A stretch of DNA of 23,483 nt from Clostridiales bacterium. GTDB taxonomy: Bacteria; Bacillota; Clostridia; Oscillospirales; QAMX01. The translations under genes and the position numbers were made by a program. Below are positions 14,690-23,483 of the stretch, one piece after another. The DNA lies in the NCBI GenBank assembly GCA_003149835.1, contig QAMX01000124.1, forward strand, positions 1-23,483, written 5' to 3'. Within the stretch, counting starts at the first letter, position 1; each line of letters starts with the position of its first letter. The notes below the pieces were generated by a model. It was not told the origin of the DNA and did not search any database. It was given only the letters and a program-made list of their open reading frames with translations.

Positions 14690-15790
14690 ATGGACACGGA
14701 GAAAAAGAAGGCGCTTGAAACGGCGCTCGCCCAAATCGAAAAAACCTACGGCAAGGGGAGCGTCATGCGCCTCGGCGACAATTCGGTCATGAACGTGGAC
14801 TGTATCCCGACCGGCTCGCTTTCCCTCGACCTCGCGCTCGGCATCGGCGGCGTGCCGCGCGGCCGCATTATTGAGATCTACGGCCCGGAATCCTCGGGCA
14901 AGACGACGGTCGCCCTGCACATCATCGCCGAGGCGCAGAAGCGCGGCGGCGAGGCCGCGTTTATCGACGCGGAGCATGCGCTCGACCCCGAATACGCCCG
15001 CGCGCTTGGCGTGGACATCGACAGCCTGCTCGTCTCTCAGCCCGACTGCGGCGAGCACGCGCTTCAAATCACCGAAGCGCTGATCAACAGCGGCGCCCTT
15101 GACGTCATCGTCGTCGACTCCGTCGCGGCGCTCACGCCGAAGAGCGAGATCGACGGCAACATGGGCGACGCCTACGTCGGCGTGCTGGCGCGCCAGATGT
15201 CGCAGGCGATGCGCAAGCTGGCCGGGCCGATCTCCCGCTCCAACACCGCCGCGATTTTTATCAACCAGCTCCGCGAAAAAATCGGCGTCACCTACGGCAA
15301 CCCCGAGGTGACGACAGGCGGCCGCGCCCTGAAATTTTACTCCTCGGTGCGCTTAGACGTCAGAAGAGTCGAAAGTCTGAAAGTCGGCTCCGAGGTCGTC
15401 GGCAACCATGTGCGCGTCAAGGTCGCCAAGAACAAGGTGGCTCCGCCGTTCCGCGAGGCCGAGTTTGACCTCATGTTCGGTCAGGGCATCTCGCGCGAGG
15501 GCGAGCTCATCGACATCGGCGTCAAGCTCGATCTCGTACAGAAGAGCGGCTCGTGGTTCAACATGGGCGAGACGCGGCTCGGTCAGGGCAAGGACAACGC
15601 CAAAATCTACCTAAAAAACAACCCCGAGATCGCCAACGCCCTGGAAGCGGAAATCCGCAGGCAGATCGCCGACAACGGCCTGCCGCGCGCCGGAAAGGAC
15701 AAAGCGGCAAAAGGAAAAGATAAGCCCGCCGCGGCCGCCGCAGCCGCGGAGACTCCGTCGCCGGTGCTGGTCGAGGATTTTGAAGAATAA
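14690..15790 (+). CDS. recA: RecA recombinase
   Basis: A 366-residue RecA, the ATP-dependent strand-exchange protein that also triggers LexA self-cleavage. Walker A is GPESSGKTT (65-73), Walker B is [10 protein letters not shown] (139-148), and the DNA-binding loop L2 region reads [19 protein letters not shown] from 199. The C-terminus is a lysine- and alanine-rich tail ([16 protein letters not shown]) ending in acidic residues, as usual. The frame is open from ATG 14657, but ATG 14690 has GGAGG seven bases upstream and the normal N-terminus [18 protein letters not shown], so it is chosen. recX follows after 75 bases with no clear terminator. Confidence 0.98.
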   Translation: MDTEKKKALETALAQIEKTYGKGSVMRLGDNSVMNVDCIPTGSLSLDLALGIGGVPRGRIIEIYGPESSGKTTVALHIIAEAQKRGGEAAFIDAEHALDPEYARALGVDIDSLLVSQPDCGEHALQITEALINSGALDVIVVDSVAALTPKSEIDGNMGDAYVGVLARQMSQAMRKLAGPISRSNTAAIFINQLREKIGVTYGNPEVTTGGRALKFYSSVRLDVRRVESLKVGSEVVGNHVRVKVAKNKVAPPFREAEFDLMFGQGISREGELIDIGVKLDLVQKSGSWFNMGETRLGQGKDNAKIYLKNNPEIANALEAEIRRQIADNGLPRAGKDKAAKGKDKPAAAAAAAETPSPVLVEDFEE

Positions 15791-15865
15791 CGCCGAACGG
15801 CGCGCGGAGACGCCGGCTTTTGAGAAGCCAATCCGCCCCACCGGCTGAAACGGAGCCTGAACGCC

Positions 15866-16501
15866 TTGGCTGAAATCCTATCCATAAAGCCCGCCCGGCG
15901 CGGCGGGCGCCTGCTTTTGCAGCTCAGCGACGGCACGTTCCTGCGCGTTACGCGCGACATCGCCGCAGAGCTGGGTCTTCGCGCCGGAAAAACGCTGACC
16001 GAGGCGGATATCGCCGCGCTCCGCGCCCACGGCGGTGTGCGCGCCGACGAAGCGGCGGCGATGATTCTCGGCCGCCGCGCCTGTTCCGTGGCCGAGCTGT
16101 CCGAGCGTCTGGCCGACCGCGGCTATACCGATGAAGAGATCGCGGCCGCCGTCGAAAAGCTCTCCGAATACGGGCTGGTCGACGACGCGGCATACGCCGC
16201 CGCGCTCACCGAACGCGCCGCGGCGAAAAACCTGTCGCGCCGCGCGCTGCTCTTTGAGCTGGCCAGGCGCGGCGTCGACCGCGACGTCGCGCTGGAAGCG
16301 GCCGTTGCCCTGCCCGACGCAGCCGCGGCGCTTGACGAGCTGGTCGCGGCGCGGCTGCGGGGCGCGCCGCCTGAAAGGGCTTTATTTGACAAGACCTACC
16401 GTTATCTCGCCGGCCGCGGCTTTGCCTCCGGCGATATCCGCGCCGCGCTGCGCCGTTACGCGGAAGCGCATTCGCAGGGCTGTGAGCCGCCCGAGGCGTG
16501 A
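15866..16501 (+). CDS. recX: RecX regulatory protein
   Basis: A 211-residue protein directly behind recA, as is typical of RecX, which caps and disassembles RecA filaments. It shows the RecX three-helix repeats: AAAMILGRRACSVAELSERL with GYTDEEIAAAVEKLSEYGLVDD, then ALLFELARRGV, then the C-terminal KTYRYLAGRGFASGDIRAAL. The N-terminal extension of about 55 residues is a small beta domain seen in many Firmicute RecX proteins. The start is TTG 15866 with GGAG ten bases upstream; no ATG fits. Composition is very GC-rich (alanine and arginine runs), like its neighbours. Confidence 0.9.
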   Translation: MAEILSIKPARRGGRLLLQLSDGTFLRVTRDIAAELGLRAGKTLTEADIAALRAHGGVRADEAAAMILGRRACSVAELSERLADRGYTDEEIAAAVEKLSEYGLVDDAAYAAALTERAAAKNLSRRALLFELARRGVDRDVALEAAVALPDAAAALDELVAARLRGAPPERALFDKTYRYLAGRGFASGDIRAALRRYAEAHSQGCEPPEA

Positions 16502-16741
16502 GCCGGCCGGCGGTGCGCTGCTTTCGGCCTTGCCGCGCCGCCCCGTTTCGCCGATTGCCCCGCCGTTTCGCCGCTCTGAGCCGGCCGGAGCAAACGAATC
16601 CGCTCCCTGCCGGCCCGCGTGTTTCGCGCCGGAGCGCTGCGGGCGGTCATGCCGCCTGCCGCGGGAGAATATAGATCCATATAGACCGTTTTACACAGGC
16701 GCCGCATTCCGATTGATTCCCGAAAGGATGAAACCATACAT
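16502..16741. other. Intergenic gap between recX and rimO
   Basis: GC-rich, with local repeats of CCGTTTCGCCG; no gene, clear promoter or terminator was recognised. Confidence 0.4.
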
Positions 16742-18118
16742 ATGAGTAAAAATATCGGGCTTGTCTCGCTCGGCTGTTCCAAAAACCTCGTCGACAGCGA
16801 GCAGATGCTCTTTCTTCTTGACCAGGCGGGCTTTACGCTGACGGCCGACCTCGACGAGGCCGACGCCGTCGTCGTCAACACCTGCGGCTTTATCGACGAC
16901 GCGAAGTCGGAGGCCATCGAGAATATTTTGGAGCTCTGCGAGATCAAGCGCGAAAAGGACAGCCGCCTCAAAGCCGTCGTTGTGACCGGCTGCCTGTCGG
17001 AGCGTTACCGCGAACAGCTCTATGAGGAGCTCCCCGAAATCGACGCGGTGCTCGGGTGCAGCGCGCACGCGCAGATCGTCGAGGCGGTCGAGGCGGCGCT
17101 CGGCGGCGAGCGTCCCCTGATCTTCGGCGAGAAGGACGCGCCGGTCGCCGAGATCGGGCGCATCCCCTGTATGCCGCCGCATACGGCGTATGTCAAAATC
17201 GCCGAGGGCTGCGACAACCGCTGTTCATACTGCACCATCCCCTCCATCCGCGGCCCGCTCCGCTCCCGCCGCGAGGAGGATATTTTGGACGAATGCCGCA
17301 GCCTCGCCGCCGACGGCGCCGTCGAGCTGATCATCATCGCCCAGGACATCACCAAATACGGGCTCGACCTTTACGGCGAGCCGCGTCTGCCCGGCCTGCT
17401 TCGCAAAATCTGCGCGATCGAATCCGTCCGCTGGGTGCGGCTTCACTATGCAAACCCCGACGGCATCAGCGGCGAGCTGATCGACGTCATCGCGGAGAAC
17501 GAAAAAATCCTCCGCTATCTCGATATCCCCATCCAGCATATCGACACGGAGCTCCTGTCGGCGATGAACCGCCATTATACGGGCGAGGACGTCGTCCGCC
17601 TGTTTGAAACGCTGCGGCGGCGTCTGCCGGGGCTGGTGCTGCGCACGAGCCTGATCGTCGGCTTTCCCGGCGAGACGGAGGAAAAGTTTGAGGCGCTCTG
17701 TACGTTTCTGCGCGCCGCCAAGATCGAGCGCGCCGGCGTTTTCGCCTTTTCCCCGCAGGAGGGGACGGACGCGGCGGCGCTTCCCGGCCAGGTAGACGAG
17801 GACGAGCGGCAGCGCCGCGCCTCGCTCGTCACCCTGTTGCAGGGCGAGATCATGGACGCCTATAACGAGGCGCTGGCCGGAAAGACGCTCGAAGTGCTCT
17901 GCGAGGGCTACGACCGGCTTTCCGAGGTCTGGTTCGGCCGCAGCTTCGCGGATTCGCCCGAGATCGACGGAAAGGTGTTTTTTACCGCCGAAAAGGGCTC
18001 GGTCCGCGACGGGCAGCTCTGCCTTGTTGCGGTCGACGAGCTTGTAGACGGCGAGCCGGTCGGCCACGCCGTCGGCGGGCTTTCCGACGGCGCGTCCGCC
18101 GACGTTCACATGGACTAA
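16742..18118 (+). CDS. rimO: Ribosomal protein S12 methylthiotransferase RimO
   Basis: A 458-residue radical SAM enzyme that adds a methylthio group to the conserved aspartate of ribosomal protein S12. The N-terminal UPF0004 domain supplies Cys12, Cys48 and Cys84 for one 4Fe-4S cluster. The radical SAM cluster is EGCDNRCSYC (Cys157, Cys161, Cys164). A C-terminal TRAM domain follows at about 380-440. SLGCSKNLVDSE at the start is the RimO (rather than MiaB) signature, as is IPSIRGPLRSR after the cluster. ATG 16742 has an AAAGGA site upstream. pgsA follows after a short gap, the same order as in many Clostridia. Confidence 0.96.
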   Translation: MSKNIGLVSLGCSKNLVDSEQMLFLLDQAGFTLTADLDEADAVVVNTCGFIDDAKSEAIENILELCEIKREKDSRLKAVVVTGCLSERYREQLYEELPEIDAVLGCSAHAQIVEAVEAALGGERPLIFGEKDAPVAEIGRIPCMPPHTAYVKIAEGCDNRCSYCTIPSIRGPLRSRREEDILDECRSLAADGAVELIIIAQDITKYGLDLYGEPRLPGLLRKICAIESVRWVRLHYANPDGISGELIDVIAENEKILRYLDIPIQHIDTELLSAMNRHYTGEDVVRLFETLRRRLPGLVLRTSLIVGFPGETEEKFEALCTFLRAAKIERAGVFAFSPQEGTDAAALPGQVDEDERQRRASLVTLLQGEIMDAYNEALAGKTLEVLCEGYDRLSEVWFGRSFADSPEIDGKVFFTAEKGSVRDGQLCLVAVDELVDGEPVGHAVGGLSDGASADVHMD

Positions 18119-18133
18119 ACGCACAGCTCCGCG

Positions 18134-18164
18134 CGCCGGAACCGCAGGGCCGATCGTTCCGGCG
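18134..18164 (+). terminator. Hairpin between rimO and pgsA
   Basis: CGCCGGAAC (18134-18142) and GTTCCGGCG (18156-18164) form a perfect 9-bp stem with a 13-base loop. Only GCTTTC follows, so it may be a weak terminator or a processing site. Confidence 0.4.
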
Positions 18165-18209
18165 GCTTTCATCCGCCCTGAGTATTTGAGAGAGGATCGT
18201 GGTACGAAA

Positions 18210-18773
18210 ATGTCCACCGCCAATATCATCACGGTAATCCGGCTCGCGCTGATCCCGTTTTTTGTCCTGTTCATGGAGCTCGACGGATCGTGGGCGCTGT
18301 TTACCGCCGCCTGTATTTTTGCGCTCGCCTCCATTACCGATCATTTGGACGGCTACATCGCCCGAAAGTACAACCAGATCACCGACCTCGGCAAGATTCT
18401 TGACCCTTTGGCCGACAAGCTTCTTGTCTTCGCGGCGTTTGTGCTCTTCGTCGCCGACGGGCTGATGCACCCGCTGGCCATTCTGATCATCCTCGCGCGC
18501 GAGCTGACGATCACCTCGATCCGCGTCGTCGCCGCATCGAACGGCCGCGTCGTCGGCGCGGCCTTTTCGGGCAAGCTGAAAACCGTCGTGCAGATCGCGG
18601 TGATCCTGATCGTGCTGATCCTGCCGCTGCTGCCGGAGATCGGGATCGACGTTCTCACGGAGCACTATGTGCTGATCGCCAACATCCTGTGCTGGCTCAC
18701 CGCCGCGGTGACGCTCTGGTCGGGCATCGATTACTGTCTGCACGGCCTTTCGCTGAAAAACCTCAAAAAATAA
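18210..18773 (+). CDS. pgsA: CDP-diacylglycerol-glycerol-3-phosphate 3-phosphatidyltransferase
   Basis: A 187-residue integral membrane enzyme that makes phosphatidylglycerol phosphate from CDP-diacylglycerol and glycerol-3-phosphate, the first step to phosphatidylglycerol and cardiolipin. The full CDP-alcohol phosphotransferase motif D-x2-DG-x2-AR-x8-G-x3-D-x3-D is present: Asp44, Asp47, Gly48, Ala51, Arg52, Gly61, Asp65 and Asp69. Five or six hydrophobic helices are visible. ATG 18210 gives the standard N-terminus MSTANIITVIRLALIP. The frame continues upstream to TTG 18186, but those eight residues are polar and unlike the family. cysS starts 19 bases after the stop. Confidence 0.94.
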   Translation: MSTANIITVIRLALIPFFVLFMELDGSWALFTAACIFALASITDHLDGYIARKYNQITDLGKILDPLADKLLVFAAFVLFVADGLMHPLAILIILARELTITSIRVVAASNGRVVGAAFSGKLKTVVQIAVILIVLILPLLPEIGIDVLTEHYVLIANILCWLTAAVTLWSGIDYCLHGLSLKNLKK

Positions 18774-18792
18774 GCCGGAGGAAACGCTTTTT

Positions 18793-20247
18793 ATGTCTGA
18801 ACTCGTTTTATATAACTCCCTGACGCACAGCCGCGAGCCCTTCCGGCCCGCCAAACCCGGCAAGGTCAGCCTGTATACCTGCGGCCCGACCGTTTATCAT
18901 TACGCCCACATCGGCAACCTCCGCACCTATATCATGGAGGACGTGCTCGACAAATTCCTCCGCTATTCGGGGTACGACGTCAAGCGCGTGATGAACATCA
19001 CCGACGTCGGCCACCTCGCCTCCGACGCCGACACCGGCGAGGACAAGATGCTCAAAGGCGCGAAGCGCGAGCACAAATCCGTCATGGAGATCGCAAAATT
19101 CTACACCGACGCCTTTTTCGCCGACTGTGAAAAGCTTCATATCCGCCGCCCCGACGTCGTCGAGCCGGCGACGAACTGCATCGCCGAATATATCGCGCTC
19201 GTGCAGGCGCTGCTCGACAAAGACTACGCCTATCTCGCCGGCGGCAACGTCTACTTCGACACCGCGAAGCTCGACCGCTACTACGTCTTCAACGATCACG
19301 ACGCCGACGATCTCGCCGTCGGCGTGCGCGAGGGCGTCGAGGAGGACGGGAACAAGCGCAACAAAAACGACTTTGTGCTCTGGTTTACAAAGTCGAAGTT
19401 TGAGGATCAGGCGCTGAAATGGGAGTCCCCGTGGGGGACGGGCTATCCCGGCTGGCACATCGAGTGCTCGGCGATCAGCATCAAGCACTGCGGCGAGCAC
19501 CTGGATATCCACTGCGGCGGCATCGACAACGCCTTTCCCCACCACACCAACGAGATCGCGCAGTCGGAGGCGTATCTGGGCCACAAATGGTGCAACTATT
19601 GGTTCCATGTGCTGCACCTGAATACCAACGCCGGCAAAATGGCGAAGTCGTCGGGCGAGTTTCTCACCGTCTCCCTGCTGGAATCCAAGGGCTACGACCC
19701 GCTCGCCTACCGCTTCTTCTGTATGCAGTCGCATTACCGCAAGTCGCTGCTGTTTTCCTATGAGAATTTAGACAACGCCGCGGCGGCCTACGCCAAGCTG
19801 GTCGCCCGCATCGCGGCGCTGCGCCCCGAAAGCGGCGCGGCGGACGAGGCGGAGGAGGCCGCGCTCCGCGCCCGCTTTACCGACGCTTTGAATAACGATC
19901 TCAACACCTCTCTCGCCGTTACCGCGCTCTACGACGTGCTCAAATCTAAGACCGGCGACGCGGTGAAGCTGCGCCTGATCGCCGAATTCGACGAGGTTTT
20001 GTCGCTCGGCCTGATCGAAGCCGCCGCGGCTGTGCGCGCCGAGCAGGAAAAGCAGGCGCAGCCTGACAGCGGGCTTGACGGCGAGCTGGCCGCCTATGTA
20101 AACGCGCAGGTCGAGGCGCGCGCGGCCGCAAAAAAGGCGAAAAATTACGCCGAGGCCGACCGCATCCGCGACGAGCTGAAAAGCCGCGGCATTCTCCTCG
20201 AAGACACGCCAAACGGCGTGAAAATCGTTCGAATCGGAGAAAAATAG
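18793..20247 (+). CDS. cysS: Cysteinyl-tRNA synthetase
   Basis: A 484-residue class I synthetase that charges tRNA-Cys. The HIGH-type motif is HIGN (39-42) and the zinc ligands are Cys30 (YTCGPT), Cys225 (GWHIECS), His250 and Glu254. The KMSKS loop reads KMAKS (282-286), a serine-to-alanine change I believe occurs in related Clostridia. A DALR-type helical domain follows, and the C-terminus has the usual [18 protein letters not shown]...[13 protein letters not shown] lies just upstream of ATG 18793. The gene closes the recA-to-cysS plus-strand run. Confidence 0.97.
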   Translation: MSELVLYNSLTHSREPFRPAKPGKVSLYTCGPTVYHYAHIGNLRTYIMEDVLDKFLRYSGYDVKRVMNITDVGHLASDADTGEDKMLKGAKREHKSVMEIAKFYTDAFFADCEKLHIRRPDVVEPATNCIAEYIALVQALLDKDYAYLAGGNVYFDTAKLDRYYVFNDHDADDLAVGVREGVEEDGNKRNKNDFVLWFTKSKFEDQALKWESPWGTGYPGWHIECSAISIKHCGEHLDIHCGGIDNAFPHHTNEIAQSEAYLGHKWCNYWFHVLHLNTNAGKMAKSSGEFLTVSLLESKGYDPLAYRFFCMQSHYRKSLLFSYENLDNAAAAYAKLVARIAALRPESGAADEAEEAALRARFTDALNNDLNTSLAVTALYDVLKSKTGDAVKLRLIAEFDEVLSLGLIEAAAAVRAEQEKQAQPDSGLDGELAAYVNAQVEARAAAKKAKNYAEADRIRDELKSRGILLEDTPNGVKIVRIGEK

Positions 20248-20256
20248 AATCTACCG

Positions 20257-20283
20257 GCGGGCAGAGAGCGTTTCTCTGTCCGC
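20257..20283 (+). terminator. Hairpin after cysS
   Basis: GCGGGCAGAGA (20257-20267) pairs with TCTCTGTCCGC (20273-20283) over 11 bp with one G:T pair and a five-base loop, beginning ten bases after the stop codon. There is no T-run, so efficiency is uncertain. Confidence 0.5.
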
Positions 20284-20447
20284 TGTCGCGCAGAGGACTC
20301 CGGCCGAGCCGGTCTGACGGATGGACCCCGGCTTTCGCCCGGCCTTTCCTCCGCTTCGGTTGGCATCCCCCGCGGCGCCGCGCGCCGGTATGATGATCCC
20401 GCCGCCTTGGCTCGCCGAAGGATACAAGGAGTCAGGAGTTTTAGAGG

Positions 20448-20612
20448 ATGAAAAAGATTTTATTTGGGATTGCGCTGATTTTGTTTGGCTTTCACTGTTC
20501 GTACGTTGCCATTCATGCCAACTGGGGCATTGTTCAGCTGTTTGGAATCCTTTTCTCCGTGATTGGCATGTTTGTTGTGATTTTTGGCGTCCTCCCGAAA
20601 AACAAAGAGTAA
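20448..20612 (+). CDS. Small two-helix membrane protein (54 residues)
   Basis: The frame from ATG 20448 encodes 54 residues with two hydrophobic segments: ILFGIALILFGFHCSYVAI (4-22) and LFGILFSVIGMFVVIFGVL (31-49). They are joined by a short polar turn (HANWG) and the protein ends in PKNKE. AGGAG (20434-20438) lies nine bases before the start. The pattern MKKILFGIALILFG recurs in short clostridial membrane proteins of unknown function. A hairpin with a T-run follows. It stands between cysS and a larger membrane protein; its role is unknown. Confidence 0.7.
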   Translation: MKKILFGIALILFGFHCSYVAIHANWGIVQLFGILFSVIGMFVVIFGVLPKNKE

Positions 20613-20924
20613 CAGAGCGCCGAGACAGGATGACGCCGTGTGGGCGCGAGTCCCATTCGCCCGCGGGCGGTTCATAGCCGCTCTGTGGGGGGGCTTCAAG
20701 AAACGCCTTGAAACCGCCGTTTTTTCTGAGCGGACACGCGCGACACCGTTTGCTGCGCTCGCGCGGCCTTTCCCCGACGGGCCGTCCTGTCTGTTGCGGC
20801 GGCTGTAAAAATCCGGGGGGGCTTAGCCAATGACCGCTCTGCCGGTATTTTTCAAAACGACGTCTTTTTCTGCCAAGCGAAATGGACAACGTATGGATGT
20901 CGATGAACATAAGAGGGAATGTCG
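20613..20924. other. Intergenic region
   Basis: No gene is supported. Apart from the terminator-like hairpin at 20692-20725, nothing was recognised. GC-rich stretches alternate with AT-rich DNA just before the next gene, which probably hold its promoter. Confidence 0.4.
20692..20725 (+). terminator. Probable terminator of the small membrane protein gene
   Basis: TTCAAG/CTTGAA form a 6-bp stem (20695-20700, 20707-20712) with a six-base loop, extended by GG/CC after one mismatch. GCCG and six T (20720-20725) follow. Confidence 0.45.
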
Positions 20925-21911
20925 ATGGATCGATGGAAAAGCGCACTGAAAAAAGTATTCTATCCGCCTCTGTGGGTGACATTGCTGCTCATCCCCATCT
21001 CCGTCCTGCTGCTGGTCTTCGGTTTATCCGATTCCTTCAAAGCCACGGCGCTGGCCTATATCTCCTATCTGGTTTCGGCATACGCCCTGACCGCCGCGGC
21101 GCTTTGCTTTCCGAAGCTGATCCGCTCCGTCAAAGAAGGGTTTTGGAATTTGCCGGTCGTCAAACATCTCAATCGGAACCCCATCGGGCATCTGTTGTTA
21201 AATGACGTCGCATTCAGGGGAACGGCCTCGATTTATCAGGGACTGATCGTTAACACCGTTTACGCCATATTCAGAGGCGTTGCGGCGGTTCTCTATCGTT
21301 CCGTCTGGTTTGCGGCCATCGCGGCGTATTACCTGATGCTCGGGGCCGTCCGTCTGTCCCTTGTGTATCATATCCGCCATTTGAAACAATACCACCGCCC
21401 CGAGGACAGAGAATTGTTTGAATGGAAAGGATACCGCATTTGCGGGCTGCTCATGTTGCTCCTGAATACGGGAATGTCAGGCATGACCGTGCTGATGATC
21501 CGCGATAATCTGCACTATGAATACCCCGGTTACGTGATTTATCTGTCGGCTATGTATACCTTCTATACGGCGATCACAGCGACTGTCCATGTCTTCAAAT
21601 TCCGAAAGTTCAAAAGCCCTCTTCTCTCCGCATCCAAAGCCATTGCCTTTACGGGCGCCATGATGTCCGTCATGGCTTTACAAACGGCGATGATTGCGGA
21701 GTTCGGCGCCGAAGAGGCGGTCTTTCGCCGGATAGCCAATACGATCACCGGTTCCGTGGTGTGTGTTTCTTCGGTTATGATCGCGGTCTTTATGGTGATA
21801 CGCGCCACCAAAAACATCAAAAAACGGAGTTCGCGCCGAACGCAGACCTCTCTTTCTCCTGATCACAGCAGCAGGACCCGCTCTGCCGCTGATCCACGCC
21901 GCCGTTTTTGA
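20925..21911 (+). CDS. Polytopic membrane protein of unknown function
   Basis: About 328 residues with roughly eight hydrophobic helices (for example WVTLLLIPISVLLLVFGL, AYISYLVSAYALTAAALCF, SVWFAAIAAYYLMLGAV, ICGLLMLLLNTGMSGMTVL, and VVCVSSVMIAVFMVI). I recognise no catalytic or transport motif; similar proteins are annotated as hypothetical membrane proteins in Firmicutes. Two ATGs lie two codons apart (20919, 20925). The second has GAGGG seven bases upstream and is preferred, while the first leaves only one base. The C-terminal tail after KNIKK (about the last 30 residues, serine- and arginine-rich) looks unlike the rest. It follows a run of six A at about 21820, so a natural or sequencing frameshift there is possible. 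Confidence 0.75.
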   Translation: MDRWKSALKKVFYPPLWVTLLLIPISVLLLVFGLSDSFKATALAYISYLVSAYALTAAALCFPKLIRSVKEGFWNLPVVKHLNRNPIGHLLLNDVAFRGTASIYQGLIVNTVYAIFRGVAAVLYRSVWFAAIAAYYLMLGAVRLSLVYHIRHLKQYHRPEDRELFEWKGYRICGLLMLLLNTGMSGMTVLMIRDNLHYEYPGYVIYLSAMYTFYTAITATVHVFKFRKFKSPLLSASKAIAFTGAMMSVMALQTAMIAEFGAEEAVFRRIANTITGSVVCVSSVMIAVFMVIRATKNIKKRSSRRTQTSLSPDHSSRTRSAADPRRRF

Positions 21912-22050
21912 TTTCGTCGCTTTCTGATCAGCCGGCCGGCCTTTTCAGCGTCGCAGGGATATTTCTCTCTCAACGATCTTCCGCGCGCTTTTGAAAGGCC
22001 GTAAAACCCCGGCCCGATTTTGAAAGCCGTGATTTGAAAGGAGCCTCTCT

Positions 22051-23244
22051 ATGTCCGATATCCGTCAGGAGCTGTTGGAATACATCCGCTCGCTCCGCAT
22101 CATCTCGACGCACAACCACCACCTCAACGACGAGGATTACCGCGGCGTCGGCCTGCGCGAGCTCCTCGAACACAGCTACGTCAACTGGGCGGCGCGGCCG
22201 CCTCAAATCGGCGACACGGCCGCTTGGGAGCGCTATCTGCTCAAAAACGGGACGAACAGCTTTTTCCGCTGGCTGTTCGCCGCTCTGGAACAGGTCTACG
22301 GCATTCCCGTCCGCGCCGACGCCGTCCCCGCGCTCGACGACGCCGTCAGGGCCGCCTACGCCGACCCGCAGCACCACCTGCGGCTGCTCACCGACACCTG
22401 CCGCTTCGACGCGGTCGTTAACGAGCGTCAGCCGCGCCCCGGCGACGACCTCGGCCACCCGTCGCTGTTTAAGCCGAGCTTCCGCTGCGACTGCTTTTTC
22501 TCGGGCTATCTGGCCGGCAAGCCGGAGCCGAACGGCTTTTTTGCCCGTTCGCTGTTTGCCGACAGGGAATGCGCGACTATGCGGAGCTATCTCGACGAGA
22601 TGCGCCGCGCCGTGGCGCGCAAAAAGGCCGGCGGCTGCGCGGCGCTGAAAGTGGCGATCGCCTATGAGCGGCCGATCGTCTTTGAGAACACCGATCTCGT
22701 CCGCGCCGGAAAAGCGCTCAACAACCCGAACGCCACGGAGCAGGAGATCCTCGATTTCGGCGACGTCGTCATGGATGAGCTGGCGTCCGCAGCCGCAGAG
22801 CTGCGGCTGCCTCTGCAAATCCACACCGGCACGGGGCAGTACGAGCGGACGAACCCGATCGGGCTTTTGAAGCTGATCCGCCGCCACCCCGACACGGTTT
22901 TTCATCTCCTGCACGGCGGCTTCCCCTGGACGGACGACACCTATGCGCTGCTGCTCGCCGCGCCCAACGTCTTTTCCGACACCTGCTGGATTCCCTATCT
23001 CTCGACCTTTGCGGCGCGCGGCTACCTCGTCACCGCGCTCGAAGTCGCCGACGCGCACCGGCTCACGTGGGGCTGCGACACATGGATGCCCGAGGACAGC
23101 GTCGGCGCGCTCCTCGCCATGGAGCACGTTTTGTCCCGCGCGCTCGCGGACATGATCGAAGACGGGGCGATCGATATGCCCTATGCCCGCTACATTGCCA
23201 AGCGCATTCTGCACGATAACGCTCAGGAGCTGTTTGCGCTCTGA
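22051..23244 (+). CDS. Amidohydrolase superfamily protein (amidohydrolase-2 / uronate isomerase-like)
   Basis: A 397-residue TIM-barrel metal hydrolase. The metal-binding set is visible: HNHH at strand 1 (21-24), Lys200 in ALKVAIAYERP, His258 in QIHTGTG, His288 in LLHGGFPW, and Asp343 in WGCDTW. The order and the LLHGGFPW and GCDTW motifs resemble the FluG N-terminal / amidohydrolase-2 group, which includes decarboxylases, lactonases and isomerases of sugar acids; the substrate cannot be told. No signal peptide, so cytosolic. ATG 22051 follows AAAGGAG at seven bases. The gene stands alone and ends at a strong terminator about 100 bases downstream. A uronate isomerase proper is less likely because the protein is shorter (about 400 against about 470 residues). 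Confidence 0.82.
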   Translation: MSDIRQELLEYIRSLRIISTHNHHLNDEDYRGVGLRELLEHSYVNWAARPPQIGDTAAWERYLLKNGTNSFFRWLFAALEQVYGIPVRADAVPALDDAVRAAYADPQHHLRLLTDTCRFDAVVNERQPRPGDDLGHPSLFKPSFRCDCFFSGYLAGKPEPNGFFARSLFADRECATMRSYLDEMRRAVARKKAGGCAALKVAIAYERPIVFENTDLVRAGKALNNPNATEQEILDFGDVVMDELASAAAELRLPLQIHTGTGQYERTNPIGLLKLIRRHPDTVFHLLHGGFPWTDDTYALLLAAPNVFSDTCWIPYLSTFAARGYLVTALEVADAHRLTWGCDTWMPEDSVGALLAMEHVLSRALADMIEDGAIDMPYARYIAKRILHDNAQELFAL

Positions 23245-23340
23245 GCGCGGACAGGCGGCGGAAAAAACAGACTGCGGCCGCGCCCTTTGTCATGCGGGCG
23301 CAGCGGACGGGGAACACGCGGGCGGTTCTGGATGGAATAA

Positions 23341-23373
23341 CGGCATAGCCATTTGCGGCTATGCCGTTTTTTT
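23341..23373 (+). terminator. Rho-independent terminator of the amidohydrolase gene
   Basis: CGGCATAGCC (23341-23350) and GGCTATGCCG (23357-23366) form a perfect 10-bp stem with a six-base loop, followed by seven T. Confidence 0.95.
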
Positions 23374-23483
23374 CTTTCCCCGTTTTTCCGATCATGCCCG
23401 AGGAGGTAAGCTCCTGCGCTGAAAAGAGCTTCGATCGACGGCCTTTACCGGCGACGGCGCTCGCCGCCGCTTTCCTGCCGTTT

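Noticed and set aside
17225..18334. 369-codon minus-strand open frame
   Set aside because: Antisense to rimO and the start of pgsA, with no domain or ribosome binding site.
21970..23214. 414-codon minus-strand open frame
   Set aside because: Antisense to the amidohydrolase, whose metal-site motifs prove the plus-strand frame.
1..23483. CRISPR array or insertion sequence
   Set aside because: No regularly spaced direct repeats and no transposase or integrase gene were seen; the inverted repeats are short and not paired around a transposase.

Overview
The window looks like a chromosomal piece of an anaerobic Firmicute, most likely class Clostridia (an Oscillospirales- or Christensenellales-like lineage). 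This is inferred from the recA-recX-rimO-pgsA-cysS housekeeping block, the Gram-positive style ribosome binding sites, a secreted SLH-domain protease, and GC-rich coding DNA with many alanine and arginine codons. The species cannot be named from the sequence alone.

Left part (1 to about 5500): accessory DNA that is clearly more AT-rich than the rest by eye. It starts inside a gene whose visible end is a PD-(D/E)XK nuclease domain with an iron-sulfur cysteine set, probably the tail of a UvrD-type helicase-nuclease. This is followed by an amino-type DNA methyltransferase with motif order X-I-IV. An A8G8 homopolymer run forms the methyltransferase ribosome binding site. A convergent two-gene operon on the minus strand encodes a small putative DNA-binding protein and a large uncharacterised protein with a duplicated HTH-like domain. 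About 850 bases of palindrome-rich DNA without genes follow. The left edge is a plausible restriction/defence module, but it is cut by the window.

Middle part (about 5300 to 12430): a BtrH-like protein of unknown role behind a strong sigma-A type promoter; a palindrome-rich gap; a MATE exporter preceded by an intrinsic terminator; a minus-strand von Willebrand A protein with an intact MIDAS motif and a cysteine-rich C-terminus; and a MarR regulator divergent from a second MATE exporter, with an operator-like dyad between them.

Right part (about 12530 to the end): a secreted SLH plus trypsin-like (HtrA-type) protease; then recA, recX, rimO, pgsA and cysS, all on the plus strand; a 54-residue membrane protein; a polytopic membrane protein; and an amidohydrolase closed by a strong terminator. 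The protease and recA are driven by nearly identical promoter segments: a 74-bp block matching at 66 of 74 positions, 2060 bp apart. The protease may therefore share expression control with the DNA repair genes.
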